Translations under genes and position numbers: made by a program
DNA from: Candidatus Gastranaerophilales bacterium
GTDB taxonomy: Bacteria > Cyanobacteriota > Vampirovibrionia > Gastranaerophilales > Gastranaerophilaceae
Direction of reading: 5' to 3'
Length of the DNA stretch: 64,000 nt
NCBI GenBank assembly: GCA_944322855.1
Contig: CALUQG010000002.1
Coordinates: 62,001-126,000, forward strand
The notes under the pieces: model-generated
Seen by the model: only the letters and a program-made list of their open reading frames with translations
Database searches by the model: none
What the model was told of the DNA's origin: nothing
In this document: one piece after another, positions 8,618-16,126 of the stretch
Numbering within the stretch: the stretch's first letter is position 1
Layout: each line of letters begins with the position of its first letter

Positions 8618-9706
8618 TTAAACTTCTTTTATCTTTTTCCAGACTGAAGGCAGGTGCACATCCGGATAATCTACGTATGCTGTACCATCGGGTACTTCCT
8701 CAAAAAATACAGGTTCAAAACCGTTTTCTTTTAATGCTTTATGTATTGGAGATGACGTGTAAACTCTTATTCGTTTTCCATCCTGATATGCAAGGTGTGT
8801 TTTATCCTCTTTTTCAAAAGAATACAGGTGATCTGATGCCAAAGAGCCCAGCACAAATATCCCTCCCGGTTCAAGAACTTTATTAATTTTTTTAAAAAGT
8901 TTCGCTGCTTTATGCACATTCGGCTCCAGTTCTTCAATTTCATATCCTATTTCATTGTTTGCAAGAATATGATACAAAGCATTTTGGAAAATTACTGCTC
9001 CGGTTTTTCTACCGGAAAGAAGTTTTTCAATTTCATTTATATCCCCTGTTTTAAAATCAACACAATTTTGTGCCTTTTTAGTAGGTGTCAAAACAGTATT
9101 ATTCTGACGGATAATATCATTGTATGCAATAGTAAGACGTGCTTTTTGTAATTCCTGTTTTTTCAATTCTTCGCCGGATTTTAAAAGCTGTTTGCGTCTT
9201 TTATATTCGGTATTCGAAACTTTTTCCGGTGTATATATTTGAAAATATTCATAAAACTTATTTTTCAAAATTTCTGCTTCTTGAGGGGTATATATCCTTT
9301 TTTCAAACAGATGGGATTTATCATAATCGTCAAACAGGCATCTTTCTTCACAAGAAAACTCACTTATCCCATATAGAGGAACTGCTCTAATTTTGTCTAT
9401 AACTTCTGCAAAATCATAGCCTGTACATTTGTATCTTTTGTCTTTGTTTTCTTTATCAAGAAGTATCATAAGACTGTATGGCTTTTGTCCCAGAGAACAC
9501 CCAAATTCAGCGATTTCAGTTCCATTCGGAAAATTCTTTGTAAGGTAATTTTTTACAAATTTCAGTGTCTCAAAGTCACGGAAAAAAGTTGTGTAATTAT
9601 TTACAGTCTTATCTTCTCCATTAAGCTTGATGTTTGTATAGCCGTAATGGTTTTTAAAACTTATCTGAGGATTATATGATTGATAAAATGTATTTCGAAC
9701 CAGCAT
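8618..9706 (-). CDS. CheR-like SAM-dependent methyltransferase
   Basis: 362 residues. YTTFFRD near residue 39 and EIAEFGCSLGQKPYSLM near residue 65 match the CheR pattern (TxFFRD; GCSTGEEPYSLAM), i.e. a Rossmann-type methyltransferase binding S-adenosylmethionine. ALYHILAN and LEPGGIFVLGS correspond to later core motifs. It is longer than typical CheR (about 280) because of an insertion around residues 110-205. No chemotaxis gene is adjacent, so a role in receptor methylation is not shown. N-terminal residues 15-18 are ISFK, a tag-like motif also seen at 51124. Convergent with the SLT gene (14-bp gap). Confidence 0.7.
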   Translation of the reverse strand: MLVRNTFYQSYNPQISFKNHYGYTNIKLNGEDKTVNNYTTFFRDFETLKFVKNYLTKNFPNGTEIAEFGCSLGQKPYSLMILLDKENKDKRYKCTGYDFAEVIDKIRAVPLYGISEFSCEERCLFDDYDKSHLFEKRIYTPQEAEILKNKFYEYFQIYTPEKVSNTEYKRRKQLLKSGEELKKQELQKARLTIAYNDIIRQNNTVLTPTKKAQNCVDFKTGDINEIEKLLSGRKTGAVIFQNALYHILANNEIGYEIEELEPNVHKAAKLFKKINKVLEPGGIFVLGSLASDHLYSFEKEDKTHLAYQDGKRIRVYTSSPIHKALKENGFEPVFFEEVPDGTAYVDYPDVHLPSVWKKIKEV

Positions 9707-9810
9707 AATTCAACAAAACATGTAATAAATTATTTTTGCTAATATGTCGTATTTATTATTACGAAGTTTATTATATAATTATCAAAAGTTCGTTTTTAAA
9801 AGGCAAAATT

Positions 9811-10764
9811 TTGGATAAAACTGTATTTGAACAAAAATATAAAAATGTTAAATTTTTGGTATCAGAAGAATTTTCTAAATTCGAAAGCCTTTTTGAAGAG
9901 ATTTTTTCATTTGATATTTCTGATAACAATAAAAATCAGCTGCTGCCTATATTAAAAGATTTTTTTTCAATAAAAGGAAAAAGAATACGCCCATTATTAA
10001 TATTTTTATTTTCCGGCATGCTGGGAATTAAAGAGAATAAAAATATTTATCAGCTTGCTCTGGCAGACGAATTGCTTCACAATGCCACACTTATACATGA
10101 TGACATAATCGATTGTTCTATGCTTAGACGTGGACATCATACTCTTAATTTTGATTATGATTCCAAGCTGGCCGTTCTCGCCGGAGATTTTCTCCTGTGC
10201 AAAGTTATGGAAATATTATCGGATTTTCCTGACGAAAATGTGCGAAATATTCACTCTTTTGCTATGTCAAATATTATTAACGGAGAATTAAACCAGTATT
10301 TCAGCAGATATAAATTGATAACTATAGATGAATATATAGAAAAATCAAAAAACAAAACAGCCTGTCTTTTTGAAGCAGGTATTGTGTCACTTGGATATCT
10401 TGGGAATAAAAGTGATATTCAAATAAATGCGCTTAGAAATTTTGCAATAAACTTCGGAATAGCTTTTCAAATAAAAAATGATTTGGACAATTTTGACAAT
10501 CCTGAAAAAATTAATGAAGATATCTCAAATGGAGATTACACAGCACCGGTAATATATTATCTAAACGAAAAATATCCGGATAAAAAAATAAATTTCAGCA
10601 GTATTAAACTTGTAACAAATCAGCTAAAAAACTCTTCAGCAATACCGAATACAAAAGCATTAATAAAAAAATACATGAATTTATCTATTGAAAATCTGTC
10701 ATTTCTTGAGGATAATTTATACAAACAGTCAATTATTGACCTGTGCAATTTATATATAGAATAA
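9811..10764 (+). CDS. Polyprenyl (isoprenoid) diphosphate synthase
   Basis: 317 residues from the TTG at 9811, chosen because AAAAGGC lies ahead of it; the earlier TTG at 9736 would add a low-quality hydrophobic lead. The enzyme joins isopentenyl diphosphate to an allylic diphosphate. Substrate motifs: SIKGKRIRPLL, first Asp-rich motif HDDIIDCSMLRRG, and GDYTAP downstream. The second Asp-rich motif, normally QxxDDxxD, reads FQIKNDLDNFD, so the first and last Asp are changed. Chain length cannot be read. The lepB start codon overlaps its stop by one base. Confidence 0.85.
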   Translation: MDKTVFEQKYKNVKFLVSEEFSKFESLFEEIFSFDISDNNKNQLLPILKDFFSIKGKRIRPLLIFLFSGMLGIKENKNIYQLALADELLHNATLIHDDIIDCSMLRRGHHTLNFDYDSKLAVLAGDFLLCKVMEILSDFPDENVRNIHSFAMSNIINGELNQYFSRYKLITIDEYIEKSKNKTACLFEAGIVSLGYLGNKSDIQINALRNFAINFGIAFQIKNDLDNFDNPEKINEDISNGDYTAPVIYYLNEKYPDKKINFSSIKLVTNQLKNSSAIPNTKALIKKYMNLSIENLSFLEDNLYKQSIIDLCNLYIE

Positions 10765-11441
10765 TGAAAAATATAAAGATGGATAACACTTCGGATAACA
10801 AAGAAACTAAAGAAGAAACCTTTAAAGAAAAGTTTATTGCAGGATTGAAAGAAACTGTAGAGACAGTAGTATTTGTCGTTGTAATGGTAATAGTGATAAG
10901 GTTTTTTGTAGGAGAAATCCGCTGGATACCTTCTGCCTCAATGCATCCGACATTGATTGAAGGTGACAGAATATTTGTCGAAAGGTTTTCAAGATTTTAT
11001 ACAACACCAAAACGAGGTGACATAATGGTGTTTTATCCGCCATCTGAAGAAATTGAAACGGATTTTCTTTCAATTTTTAAAAGATTGTCAGGGTTCTTCT
11101 GTAAAGATGTCGCTTATATAAAAAGAGTTGTTGGTGTCCCTGGCGACAAACTGGAAGTTAAGGAGTTTGTGGATGGGCATTATGAAGTCTACATTAATGA
11201 CAAACCCTTGAATGAGCCTTATATAATGAGTCCTGATGACTATATTCCATGTTCCGGCGATATGTTTTGCGGTCCTATGAAAATACCTGCAGGACAGTAT
11301 TTTATGATGGGTGATAATAGAGGAAACTCTCAAGACTCCAGAATTTGGGGTTTTCTTCCTCAAGAACGCTTTATCGGGCGTGCAGTATTTTTGTTCTGGC
11401 CTGTTACCAGACTCAAAATTTTTGAACGACCTGAATATTAG
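10764..11441 (+). CDS. lepB: Signal peptidase I
   Basis: 225 residues from the ATG that overlaps the upstream stop (TAATG); an ATG at 10779 is an alternative. One N-terminal membrane helix (ETVVFVVVMVIVIRFFV) is followed by the periplasmic catalytic part. The Ser-Lys dyad is visible: Ser59 in PSASMHPTL and Lys120 in YIKRVVGVPGD, plus the GDNRGNSQDSR box and GRAVFLFWP near the end. It removes signal peptides from exported proteins. Confidence 0.95.
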   Translation: MKNIKMDNTSDNKETKEETFKEKFIAGLKETVETVVFVVVMVIVIRFFVGEIRWIPSASMHPTLIEGDRIFVERFSRFYTTPKRGDIMVFYPPSEEIETDFLSIFKRLSGFFCKDVAYIKRVVGVPGDKLEVKEFVDGHYEVYINDKPLNEPYIMSPDDYIPCSGDMFCGPMKIPAGQYFMMGDNRGNSQDSRIWGFLPQERFIGRAVFLFWPVTRLKIFERPEY

Positions 11442-11452
11442 AATTTAAAAAC

Positions 11453-12007
11453 TTATTTCAATTCTGAAAGTTCTTTGTTAATTATATCAAACATCAAATC
11501 ACGATTTGATACATATTTATTCTGTTTAAGAATTTTCTTTGCATGTTTGAGTGTTTTCGTTGCAGCTTTTTTATCTTTAAATTCAGAGTATTGAATTTGT
11601 GAAACGGCAAGAGAGTCTATAATAATATCTCTAACTGTAAATTCAGCAGTTCTTAAAAGATAATAGTCACGTTTGCCTTTTTGCGTGCCTATGCAGGCAT
11701 ACAAAGAGTCTTCTGCTTCTTTAGCTGTCATTTGAAAAAGACATTTGTCCGTAATTTTTCGTTTATAAAATTTTAGTACAGACTCATTTTCTTTTATTCT
11801 TATTTTTTGGATTTCCAGGGCTTCATCATATTTCCCTTTTAAAGAAATATCCATAATATATGCCTGACAAGCCGGTGAAACAACCATTTGACAGGGTGCT
11901 GCAAGCTTTTTGGACGGGTCTTGCAGATAAAAATGTTTCCATATAAGTGTCAGTCCTACCAGTACTACAAAAATAGCCAGATATATAAATGCTTTTTTCT
12001 TTGTCAT
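11453..12007 (-). CDS. Membrane-anchored protein of unknown function
   Basis: 184 residues. A single N-terminal hydrophobic helix (AIFVVLVGLTLIWKHFYL, about 11-28) after a KKK start acts as signal anchor; the rest is a basic, helical extracytoplasmic domain with Cys residues (APCQ, SPACQAY, KCLF, YACIG) that could form disulfides. The C-terminal part resembles a helical repeat but no family is recognised. Convergent with lepB, 11 bp apart. Moderately well supported as a real gene by codon usage and the clean anchor. Confidence 0.7.
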   Translation of the reverse strand: MTKKKAFIYLAIFVVLVGLTLIWKHFYLQDPSKKLAAPCQMVVSPACQAYIMDISLKGKYDEALEIQKIRIKENESVLKFYKRKITDKCLFQMTAKEAEDSLYACIGTQKGKRDYYLLRTAEFTVRDIIIDSLAVSQIQYSEFKDKKAATKTLKHAKKILKQNKYVSNRDLMFDIINKELSELK

Positions 12008-12140
12008 ATACTTACCAAACTTTCTATATATTTAAAATAATATCAAAACAAATATAGCATATTTCTATACATACAGGGAATATTTTTTGCTCAGTTACTC
12101 TATATAATGTAGTGCGAACAATAAAAAGAGGAGTAAAAAT

Positions 12141-12548
12141 ATGACAGAAAAACTTGAAATGTATAAGTGTAACATCTGCGGCAATCTTGTGGAAGTTGTC
12201 CTTTCAGGAAAAGGCGAACTAGTTTGCTGCGGTGAGCCAATGGAAAAAATGTTTGAAAAAACTCAGGATGAAGAAATGAGAGGTGAAAAACACGTTCCTG
12301 TTGTTTCAAAAAACGGTGATGAACTAGAAATACGGGTCGGCTCAATTCCCCACCCCATGGAAGAAAATCACTATATACAATTTATCGAAATAAATTCACC
12401 TGATAAAAGATATGTAAAACGAAAATATTTATATCCTAATGAAGAACCGGTGTTGAAATATAAATGTAATTGCGCTAAAGTTGAGGCAAGAGAATTATGC
12501 AATGTCCATGGACTTTGGATATCAGGAGAAATAGACACAGAAAATTAA
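12141..12548 (+). CDS. dfx: Desulfoferrodoxin (superoxide reductase)
   Basis: 135 residues. An N-terminal desulforedoxin-type rubredoxin-like iron site is visible as YKCNICG then VCCGEPM. The superoxide-reductase iron site has the His/Cys set EKHVPVV, HPMEENHYI and CNVHGLW. The enzyme reduces superoxide to peroxide without making oxygen, a trait of anaerobes. Start ATG is preceded by AAGAGGAG. A likely promoter -10 (TATAAT) lies about 35 bases upstream. It is followed after 20 bp by ferritin, giving an oxygen-defence and iron-storage operon. Confidence 0.95.
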   Translation: MTEKLEMYKCNICGNLVEVVLSGKGELVCCGEPMEKMFEKTQDEEMRGEKHVPVVSKNGDELEIRVGSIPHPMEENHYIQFIEINSPDKRYVKRKYLYPNEEPVLKYKCNCAKVEARELCNVHGLWISGEIDTEN

Positions 12549-12568
12549 ATAAGAAGGGAGTAAAAAAG

Positions 12569-13078
12569 ATGATTTCAGAAAAAATGCAAGCAGCATTTAA
12601 TAAACAAATTAAAGATGAAATGTATTCTTCAAATCTTTATCTTTCAATGGTTGCATATTTTGAAGAACTAGGATTAAAAGGATTTTCAAACTGGATGAGA
12701 GTTCAGGTTCAAGAAGAAAATGCTCATGCAATGGGGCTTTTTGATTATTTGTTATCACGTGACGGCAGAGTTCAAATTGAAGCGATTGATAAACCTGCTT
12801 TTGAATGGAATTCACCGCTTGATTGTTTTGAAGCAGTTTATAAACATGAACAGCTTGTGACTTCTTTGATTAATGGCTTAATTGATGTAGCAGAATCCGA
12901 AAAAGATAGAGCTGCAATTTCATTCTTACAATGGTATTTGAAAGAACAAGTTGAAGAAGAAGCTAACTGCTCAGAAATTTGTGCTAAATTGAAATTAATA
13001 GGCGATGACAAACATGCATTGCTGCTGATTGATCAGGAACTTGCATCGAGAACATATGTAGCTCCGGTAATTGAGTAA
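12569..13078 (+). CDS. ftnA: Ferritin
   Basis: 169 residues, normal for bacterial non-haem ferritin. The ATG at 12569 follows AAGGGAG at good spacing. The four-helix fold is evident, with ferroxidase ligands in NKQIKDEMYSSNLYL, VQEENAHAMG (E and H pair) and LQWYLKEQVEEEA. It stores iron and consumes peroxide made by the superoxide reductase encoded just upstream. A strong terminator follows. Confidence 0.95.
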   Translation: MISEKMQAAFNKQIKDEMYSSNLYLSMVAYFEELGLKGFSNWMRVQVQEENAHAMGLFDYLLSRDGRVQIEAIDKPAFEWNSPLDCFEAVYKHEQLVTSLINGLIDVAESEKDRAAISFLQWYLKEQVEEEANCSEICAKLKLIGDDKHALLLIDQELASRTYVAPVIE

Positions 13079-13104
13079 TAGACTTTAATCATAATATAAA
13101 TTTC

Positions 13105-13140
13105 AAGGCTCTGTTTATTAAACAGAGCCTTTTGGGTTGT
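13105..13140 (+). terminator. Intrinsic terminator after ferritin
   Basis: A 12-bp perfect stem (AAGGCTCTGTTT / AAACAGAGCCTT, three-base loop) followed by TTTGGGTTGTTTT ends the dfx-ftn operon. Confidence 0.9.
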
Positions 13141-13146
13141 TTTAAT

Positions 13147-13512
13147 CCATAAACTACGCTGTCAGGGACGGCACGTCCCTGATGGCATAGTCTATGGGTT
13201 AGAGCTTTTTAGCATTTGAAGAAAATTTACTCAGTCCTGTGCTGAGAAATTTTCGCACAAAGGCTCTAAAAGCTCTTTTGATAAAGCGCCGGTTTCTCTT
13301 TTTTGTGATACTTTTTTCTCTTTGCCTGCAAGACACAAAGAGAAAAAAGTATCAAAGAAAATGAGGATTTTTCTAAAAATAACAAATAAATCATTCTCTT
13401 CACCCTAAAATCAAAGATCCTGAACACACCGGACTAAAGCGTTAATCCCAAAATTACGCTTCAGGATGACAGCAAGTAGCAAGTAGGGTGGGCAAAACGG
13501 AGGGTGCCCACC
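13147..13512. repeat. Cluster of inverted repeats in a gene-free region
   Basis: Five back-to-back inverted repeats fill this stretch: 13147-13197 (23-base arms, a few mismatches, five-base loop with core TCAGGGAC/GTCCCTGA), 13201-13276 (nested arms AGAGCTTTTTAG/CTAAAAGCTCT and GAAAATTT/AAATTTTC), 13307-13353 (18-bp perfect arms starting GATACTTTTTTC), 13417-13467 (ATCCTGAA/TTCAGGAT around AAGCGT/ACGCTT), and 13487-13512 (GGTGGGCA/TGCCCACC). GC content is well above the surroundings. No ORF or RNA family is recognised. It looks like a mosaic of small repetitive elements. Confidence 0.7.
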
Positions 13513-13697
13513 AATTTATTCAAAATTTAAGCTAGCCAGTAGGATGTACTAAATCTTTGATTTACGCATCCTGATTCCTCATATTTATTGTAATCAATTA
13601 TTTATGAATGGTTATTACATGTGTATATAAAAAATATATTTAGTTTTGTAAAAGTTCTTCAAAATAGGGTTCATATTTTAGTATAAAATATCTATAC

Positions 13698-13724
13698 TAA
13701 AGTTGTAGGGATATATGATTTTTA
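13698..13724 (+). promoter_or_regulatory. Flagellin-type promoter 1
   Basis: TAAAGTTG (13698-13705), 11 bases, then GATTTTTA (13717-13724). The first box and the spacing equal the FliA/sigma-28 pattern TAAAGTTT-N11; the second box departs from GCCGATAA but is shared in form by the other three copies in this window. It lies about 140 bases before the first flagellin. Confidence 0.65.
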
Positions 13725-13748
13725 TCGTCGTTTCCTGATTTATCTATT

Positions 13749-13838
13749 GTCTAAACACCTGAAGTTATCAAAACCGCAATGCGGTGAGTTTTGCATCACT
13801 TCTAAATTCTATAAGTATCGTCAATTCAGCTTTTAGAC
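13749..13838 (+). promoter_or_regulatory. Structured 5' leader of flagellin 1
   Basis: Nested complementarity: GTCTAAA (13749) with TTTAGAC (13832), GAAGT with ACTTC, CAAAAC (13769) with GTTTTG (13788), and an inner CCGC/GCGG stem (13774-13784). The fold would lie wholly in the leader RNA and end about 20 bases before the ribosome site AAAAAGGGA. It matches no riboswitch I can name. Confidence 0.45.
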
Positions 13839-13867
13839 AGGCTGGATATTAAAAAAGGGACTTTCGT

Positions 13868-14749
13868 ATGCCAATCATCATTAATAGCAATTTGCCTGCA
13901 ATGCGTGCACAAAACTCATTAACAAGAGCAAGCTGGAGTTTAAACAGAAGCCTTGAAAGGCTCACTACCGGCAATAGAATAAACAGTGCAGCTGATGATC
14001 CGGCCGGATATTATTATGCTTCCGGCTTAAGCACTCAACTGAGAGGAACACAGATAGCGTATCAAAATGTTGCAACAGGCAATGATATGATTAATATTGC
14101 TGTTGGTGATTTAACGGCAATCAACGACCAGCTTGAGAGAATTAAAGAACTTGCAACGGAATATTCAAGCGATACTTTGACTGATGAGCAAAAAACAGCT
14201 TTGAAAGAAGAAGTTCAACAAAGAGTTGATGAAATAGAAAGAATTGCAGAAGATTCCGAGTTTAATAAAGTAAAACTTTTGGACGGATCAAAAGACGGTA
14301 TGCGCCTTCAAATAGGTGCAAATTCTGATCCTGCAACAAATGCAATATATATCGAAGGTGTTTTTCTGGATGCATCAACAGGTCAAGATGGTATAAAACT
14401 TTTTGGCGGTTCCGGTACCGGTCAGTTTGCGGATGTAGATGCGGCATTTCAGGATGCTGAGTCTGCTGCTGAATTTATCGATACAGTTCAGGCTGCAGCA
14501 GATACTGTAACAGACAGAATTTCTAAGGCCGGTGCATATCAAGCAAGACTCGAGTCTATAAGTGATAATATTCTAACTAAAAATGAAAACCTCACAAGTG
14601 CATATAGTACGGTTATGGATACTGACATTGCTGCTGAAACTTCAAATTATATAAGAAACCAGATATTGCAGCAGACCGCGACATCATTGCTTTCTCAGGC
14701 AAACCAGATGCCGGGTGTTCTTGCGTTAAATCTTATAAATAATATGTAA
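13868..14749 (+). CDS. Flagellin 1
   Basis: 293 residues. Standard flagellin architecture: N-terminal D0/D1 (PIIINSNLPAMRAQNSL ... LERLTTGNRINSAADDPAG), a short central variable part (about 170-200) and C-terminal D1/D0 ending in QILQQTATSLLSQANQMPG. It polymerises into the filament after export through the flagellar type III system. It is clearly diverged from the next two flagellins (its ADDPAGYYYASGL replaces their KDDAAGLYVATGL). Own promoter and leader upstream; SD AAAGGGA, then ATG. Confidence 0.95.
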   Translation: MPIIINSNLPAMRAQNSLTRASWSLNRSLERLTTGNRINSAADDPAGYYYASGLSTQLRGTQIAYQNVATGNDMINIAVGDLTAINDQLERIKELATEYSSDTLTDEQKTALKEEVQQRVDEIERIAEDSEFNKVKLLDGSKDGMRLQIGANSDPATNAIYIEGVFLDASTGQDGIKLFGGSGTGQFADVDAAFQDAESAAEFIDTVQAAADTVTDRISKAGAYQARLESISDNILTKNENLTSAYSTVMDTDIAAETSNYIRNQILQQTATSLLSQANQMPGVLALNLINNM

Positions 14750-14775
14750 ATTCCTTTTTTATAAACATCAGGGCT

Positions 14776-14793
14776 TATACAAAAGTTTGTATA
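14776..14793 (+). terminator. Hairpin after flagellin 1
   Basis: TATACAAA / TTTGTATA, eight-bp stem with a two-base centre, 27 bases after the stop; a T-rich run (ATTTTTTATA) comes only about 18 bases later, so termination is uncertain. Confidence 0.4.
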
Positions 14794-14821
14794 GCTGTAT
14801 TGATTTGCTCATTTTTTATAC

Positions 14822-14848
14822 TTAAGTTGTAGAAACTTCCAACTTTTT
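14822..14848 (+). promoter_or_regulatory. Flagellin-type promoter 2
   Basis: TTAAGTTG (14822-14829), 11 bases, AACTTTTT (14841-14848), followed by the GAATTAAAATC block also found after promoters 3 and 4. TTAAGTTGTA is repeated in inverse as TACAACTTAA at 14900-14909 in the leader. Confidence 0.65.
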
Positions 14849-14890
14849 GAGAATTAAAATCATCATTTTAATACTTTAATATGATGATAC

Positions 14891-14900
14891 ACAGGGATGT
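14891..14900 (+). promoter_or_regulatory. CsrA-like site in flagellin 2 leader
   Basis: ACAGGGATGT matches the core of the CsrA consensus ACARGGAUGU at every position. It lies 20 bases before the Shine-Dalgarno AAAGGAG (14919-14925), itself a second GGA. Translational control of flagellin by CsrA is known in Bacillus; here it is inference. Confidence 0.5.
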
Positions 14901-14933
14901 ACAACTTAAGGATATGCGAAAGGAGATATTGCT

Positions 14934-15842
14934 ATGGCAATCGTCGTTAACACAAACTTGTCTTCATTGAAGACACAGAACAATTTGAATGCTTCTACAA
15001 ATGCACTCGGTGTTTCACTGGAGAGGATGTCAACAGGTTACAAAATCAACAGTGCAAAAGATGATGCAGCCGGACTTTACGTTGCAACAGGTTTGGAAAC
15101 ACAAATTAGGGGTTCAAAAGTAGCGCAAGATAACATTGAAACAGGGAACAATGTTTTGCAGACAGTAGAGAGTGACCTTGATAACATTTTGGACAACCTC
15201 AACCGTATCAGAGATCTCGCATCTCAGGCTGCAAACAGCGTTTATGACGAAGATGCTATGAACGCTATGTATGAAGAAGTTCAGTCACGTATTGCAGAAA
15301 TAGAAAGGGTCTCACTTGCATCAAACTTTAACGGTCTTGAACTGTTGAGCGGTAACGGAACTCTTTCAACACAGGGCTTGAGACTGCAAGTTGGCGCAAA
15401 TGCCGGTGCAGCTGCAAACTCTATTACTATCCCTGGGGCAATTTTTTCAGAAATAAATGCAGATACACTCGGTGCCGGAGCTGCGACAAATGCAGGTTCT
15501 ACGGTGACAGATGCAGATACAGTCGCAACAGGTGCAGAAAAAGCGTTTCTTGCGGCAACAGCTGCAGCAAGCTACATTGCAGTACTTGATCAAGCTATTG
15601 ATACAATATCTTCCAACAAATCCACAATCGGTGCTGTTATGAACAGATTGGATGCAGCAGCAGAATCACTTGTAACAACAATTGAAAATACAACAGCTGC
15701 AAAATCAACAATTATGGATGCTGATATTGCGGAAGAATCAGCAGAATACACAAGACAAAGAATATTACAGCAGACATCTGCAACGCTTCTTGTGCAGGCA
15801 AATTCATTGCCTTCAATTGCGTTAACTCTTGTTACAGCATAA
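14934..15842 (+). CDS. Flagellin 2
   Basis: 302 residues with N-terminal VVNTNLSSLKTQNNLN and C-terminal ILQQTSATLLVQANSLPS, as in filament subunits. Residues from MSTGYKINS near position 32 to about 270 are identical to flagellin 3 down to the DNA (15027-15742 equals 16220-16935), while the first 31 and last 32 residues differ. Central part is Ala-rich (TLGAGAATNAGSTVTDADTV). SD AAAGGAG nine bases before ATG. Its own promoter and terminator make it a separate transcription unit. Confidence 0.95.
   Translation: MAIVVNTNLSSLKTQNNLNASTNALGVSLERMSTGYKINSAKDDAAGLYVATGLETQIRGSKVAQDNIETGNNVLQTVESDLDNILDNLNRIRDLASQAANSVYDEDAMNAMYEEVQSRIAEIERVSLASNFNGLELLSGNGTLSTQGLRLQVGANAGAAANSITIPGAIFSEINADTLGAGAATNAGSTVTDADTVATGAEKAFLAATAAASYIAVLDQAIDTISSNKSTIGAVMNRLDAAAESLVTTIENTTAAKSTIMDADIAEESAEYTRQRILQQTSATLLVQANSLPSIALTLVTA
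15027..15742 (+). repeat. Direct repeat, copy 1 (flagellin core)
   Basis: 716 bases identical, by line-by-line reading, to 16220-16935 at a fixed offset of 1193. The match starts at ATGTCAACAGG and stops at GAATCAGC inside both flagellin genes. Confidence 0.97.
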
Positions 15843-15899
15843 ATAAAAGATATTTATATGACAAATATTTAGCAAAATAGTTTTGTTAACGATAATTGC

Positions 15900-15932
15900 T
15901 GCCGGAGTATTTCTCCGGCATTTCTTTTTTTT
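15900..15932 (+). terminator. Intrinsic terminator after flagellin 2
   Basis: TGCCGGAG-TATTT-CTCCGGCA stem-loop (15900-15920) followed by TTTCTTTTTTTT. Confidence 0.92.
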
Positions 15933-15937
15933 CCTAC

Positions 15938-15964
15938 TAAAGTTAGAGAAATTTTAAACTTTTT
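15938..15964 (+). promoter_or_regulatory. Flagellin-type promoter 3
   Basis: TAAAGTTA (15938-15945), 11 bases, AACTTTTT (15957-15964), then AGAATTAAAATC as after promoter 2. It begins six bases after the terminator of flagellin 2. Confidence 0.65.
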
Positions 15965-16084
15965 TAGAATTAAAATCGCATAAATCCGGCGATATTATGT
16001 GAATGTAAACAGGGTATCAAAAAATACTTAACAGGGTATTAGATGAACCACAGTCTAAATAGATGGGTAGACAGTCTATTTAAC

Positions 16085-16101
16085 ATTTACAGGATGTAAA
16101 T
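16085..16101 (+). promoter_or_regulatory. GGA-loop hairpin in flagellin 3 leader
   Basis: ATTTACA-GGA-TGTAAAT: a perfect seven-bp stem presenting GGA in a three-base loop, the typical shape of a CsrA site, 14 bases before the SD AAAGGAG. A further stem (AAATAGA/TCTATTT) lies just upstream. Confidence 0.5.
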
Positions 16102-16126
16102 ATGGGTATGCCGAAAGGAGAATCGC

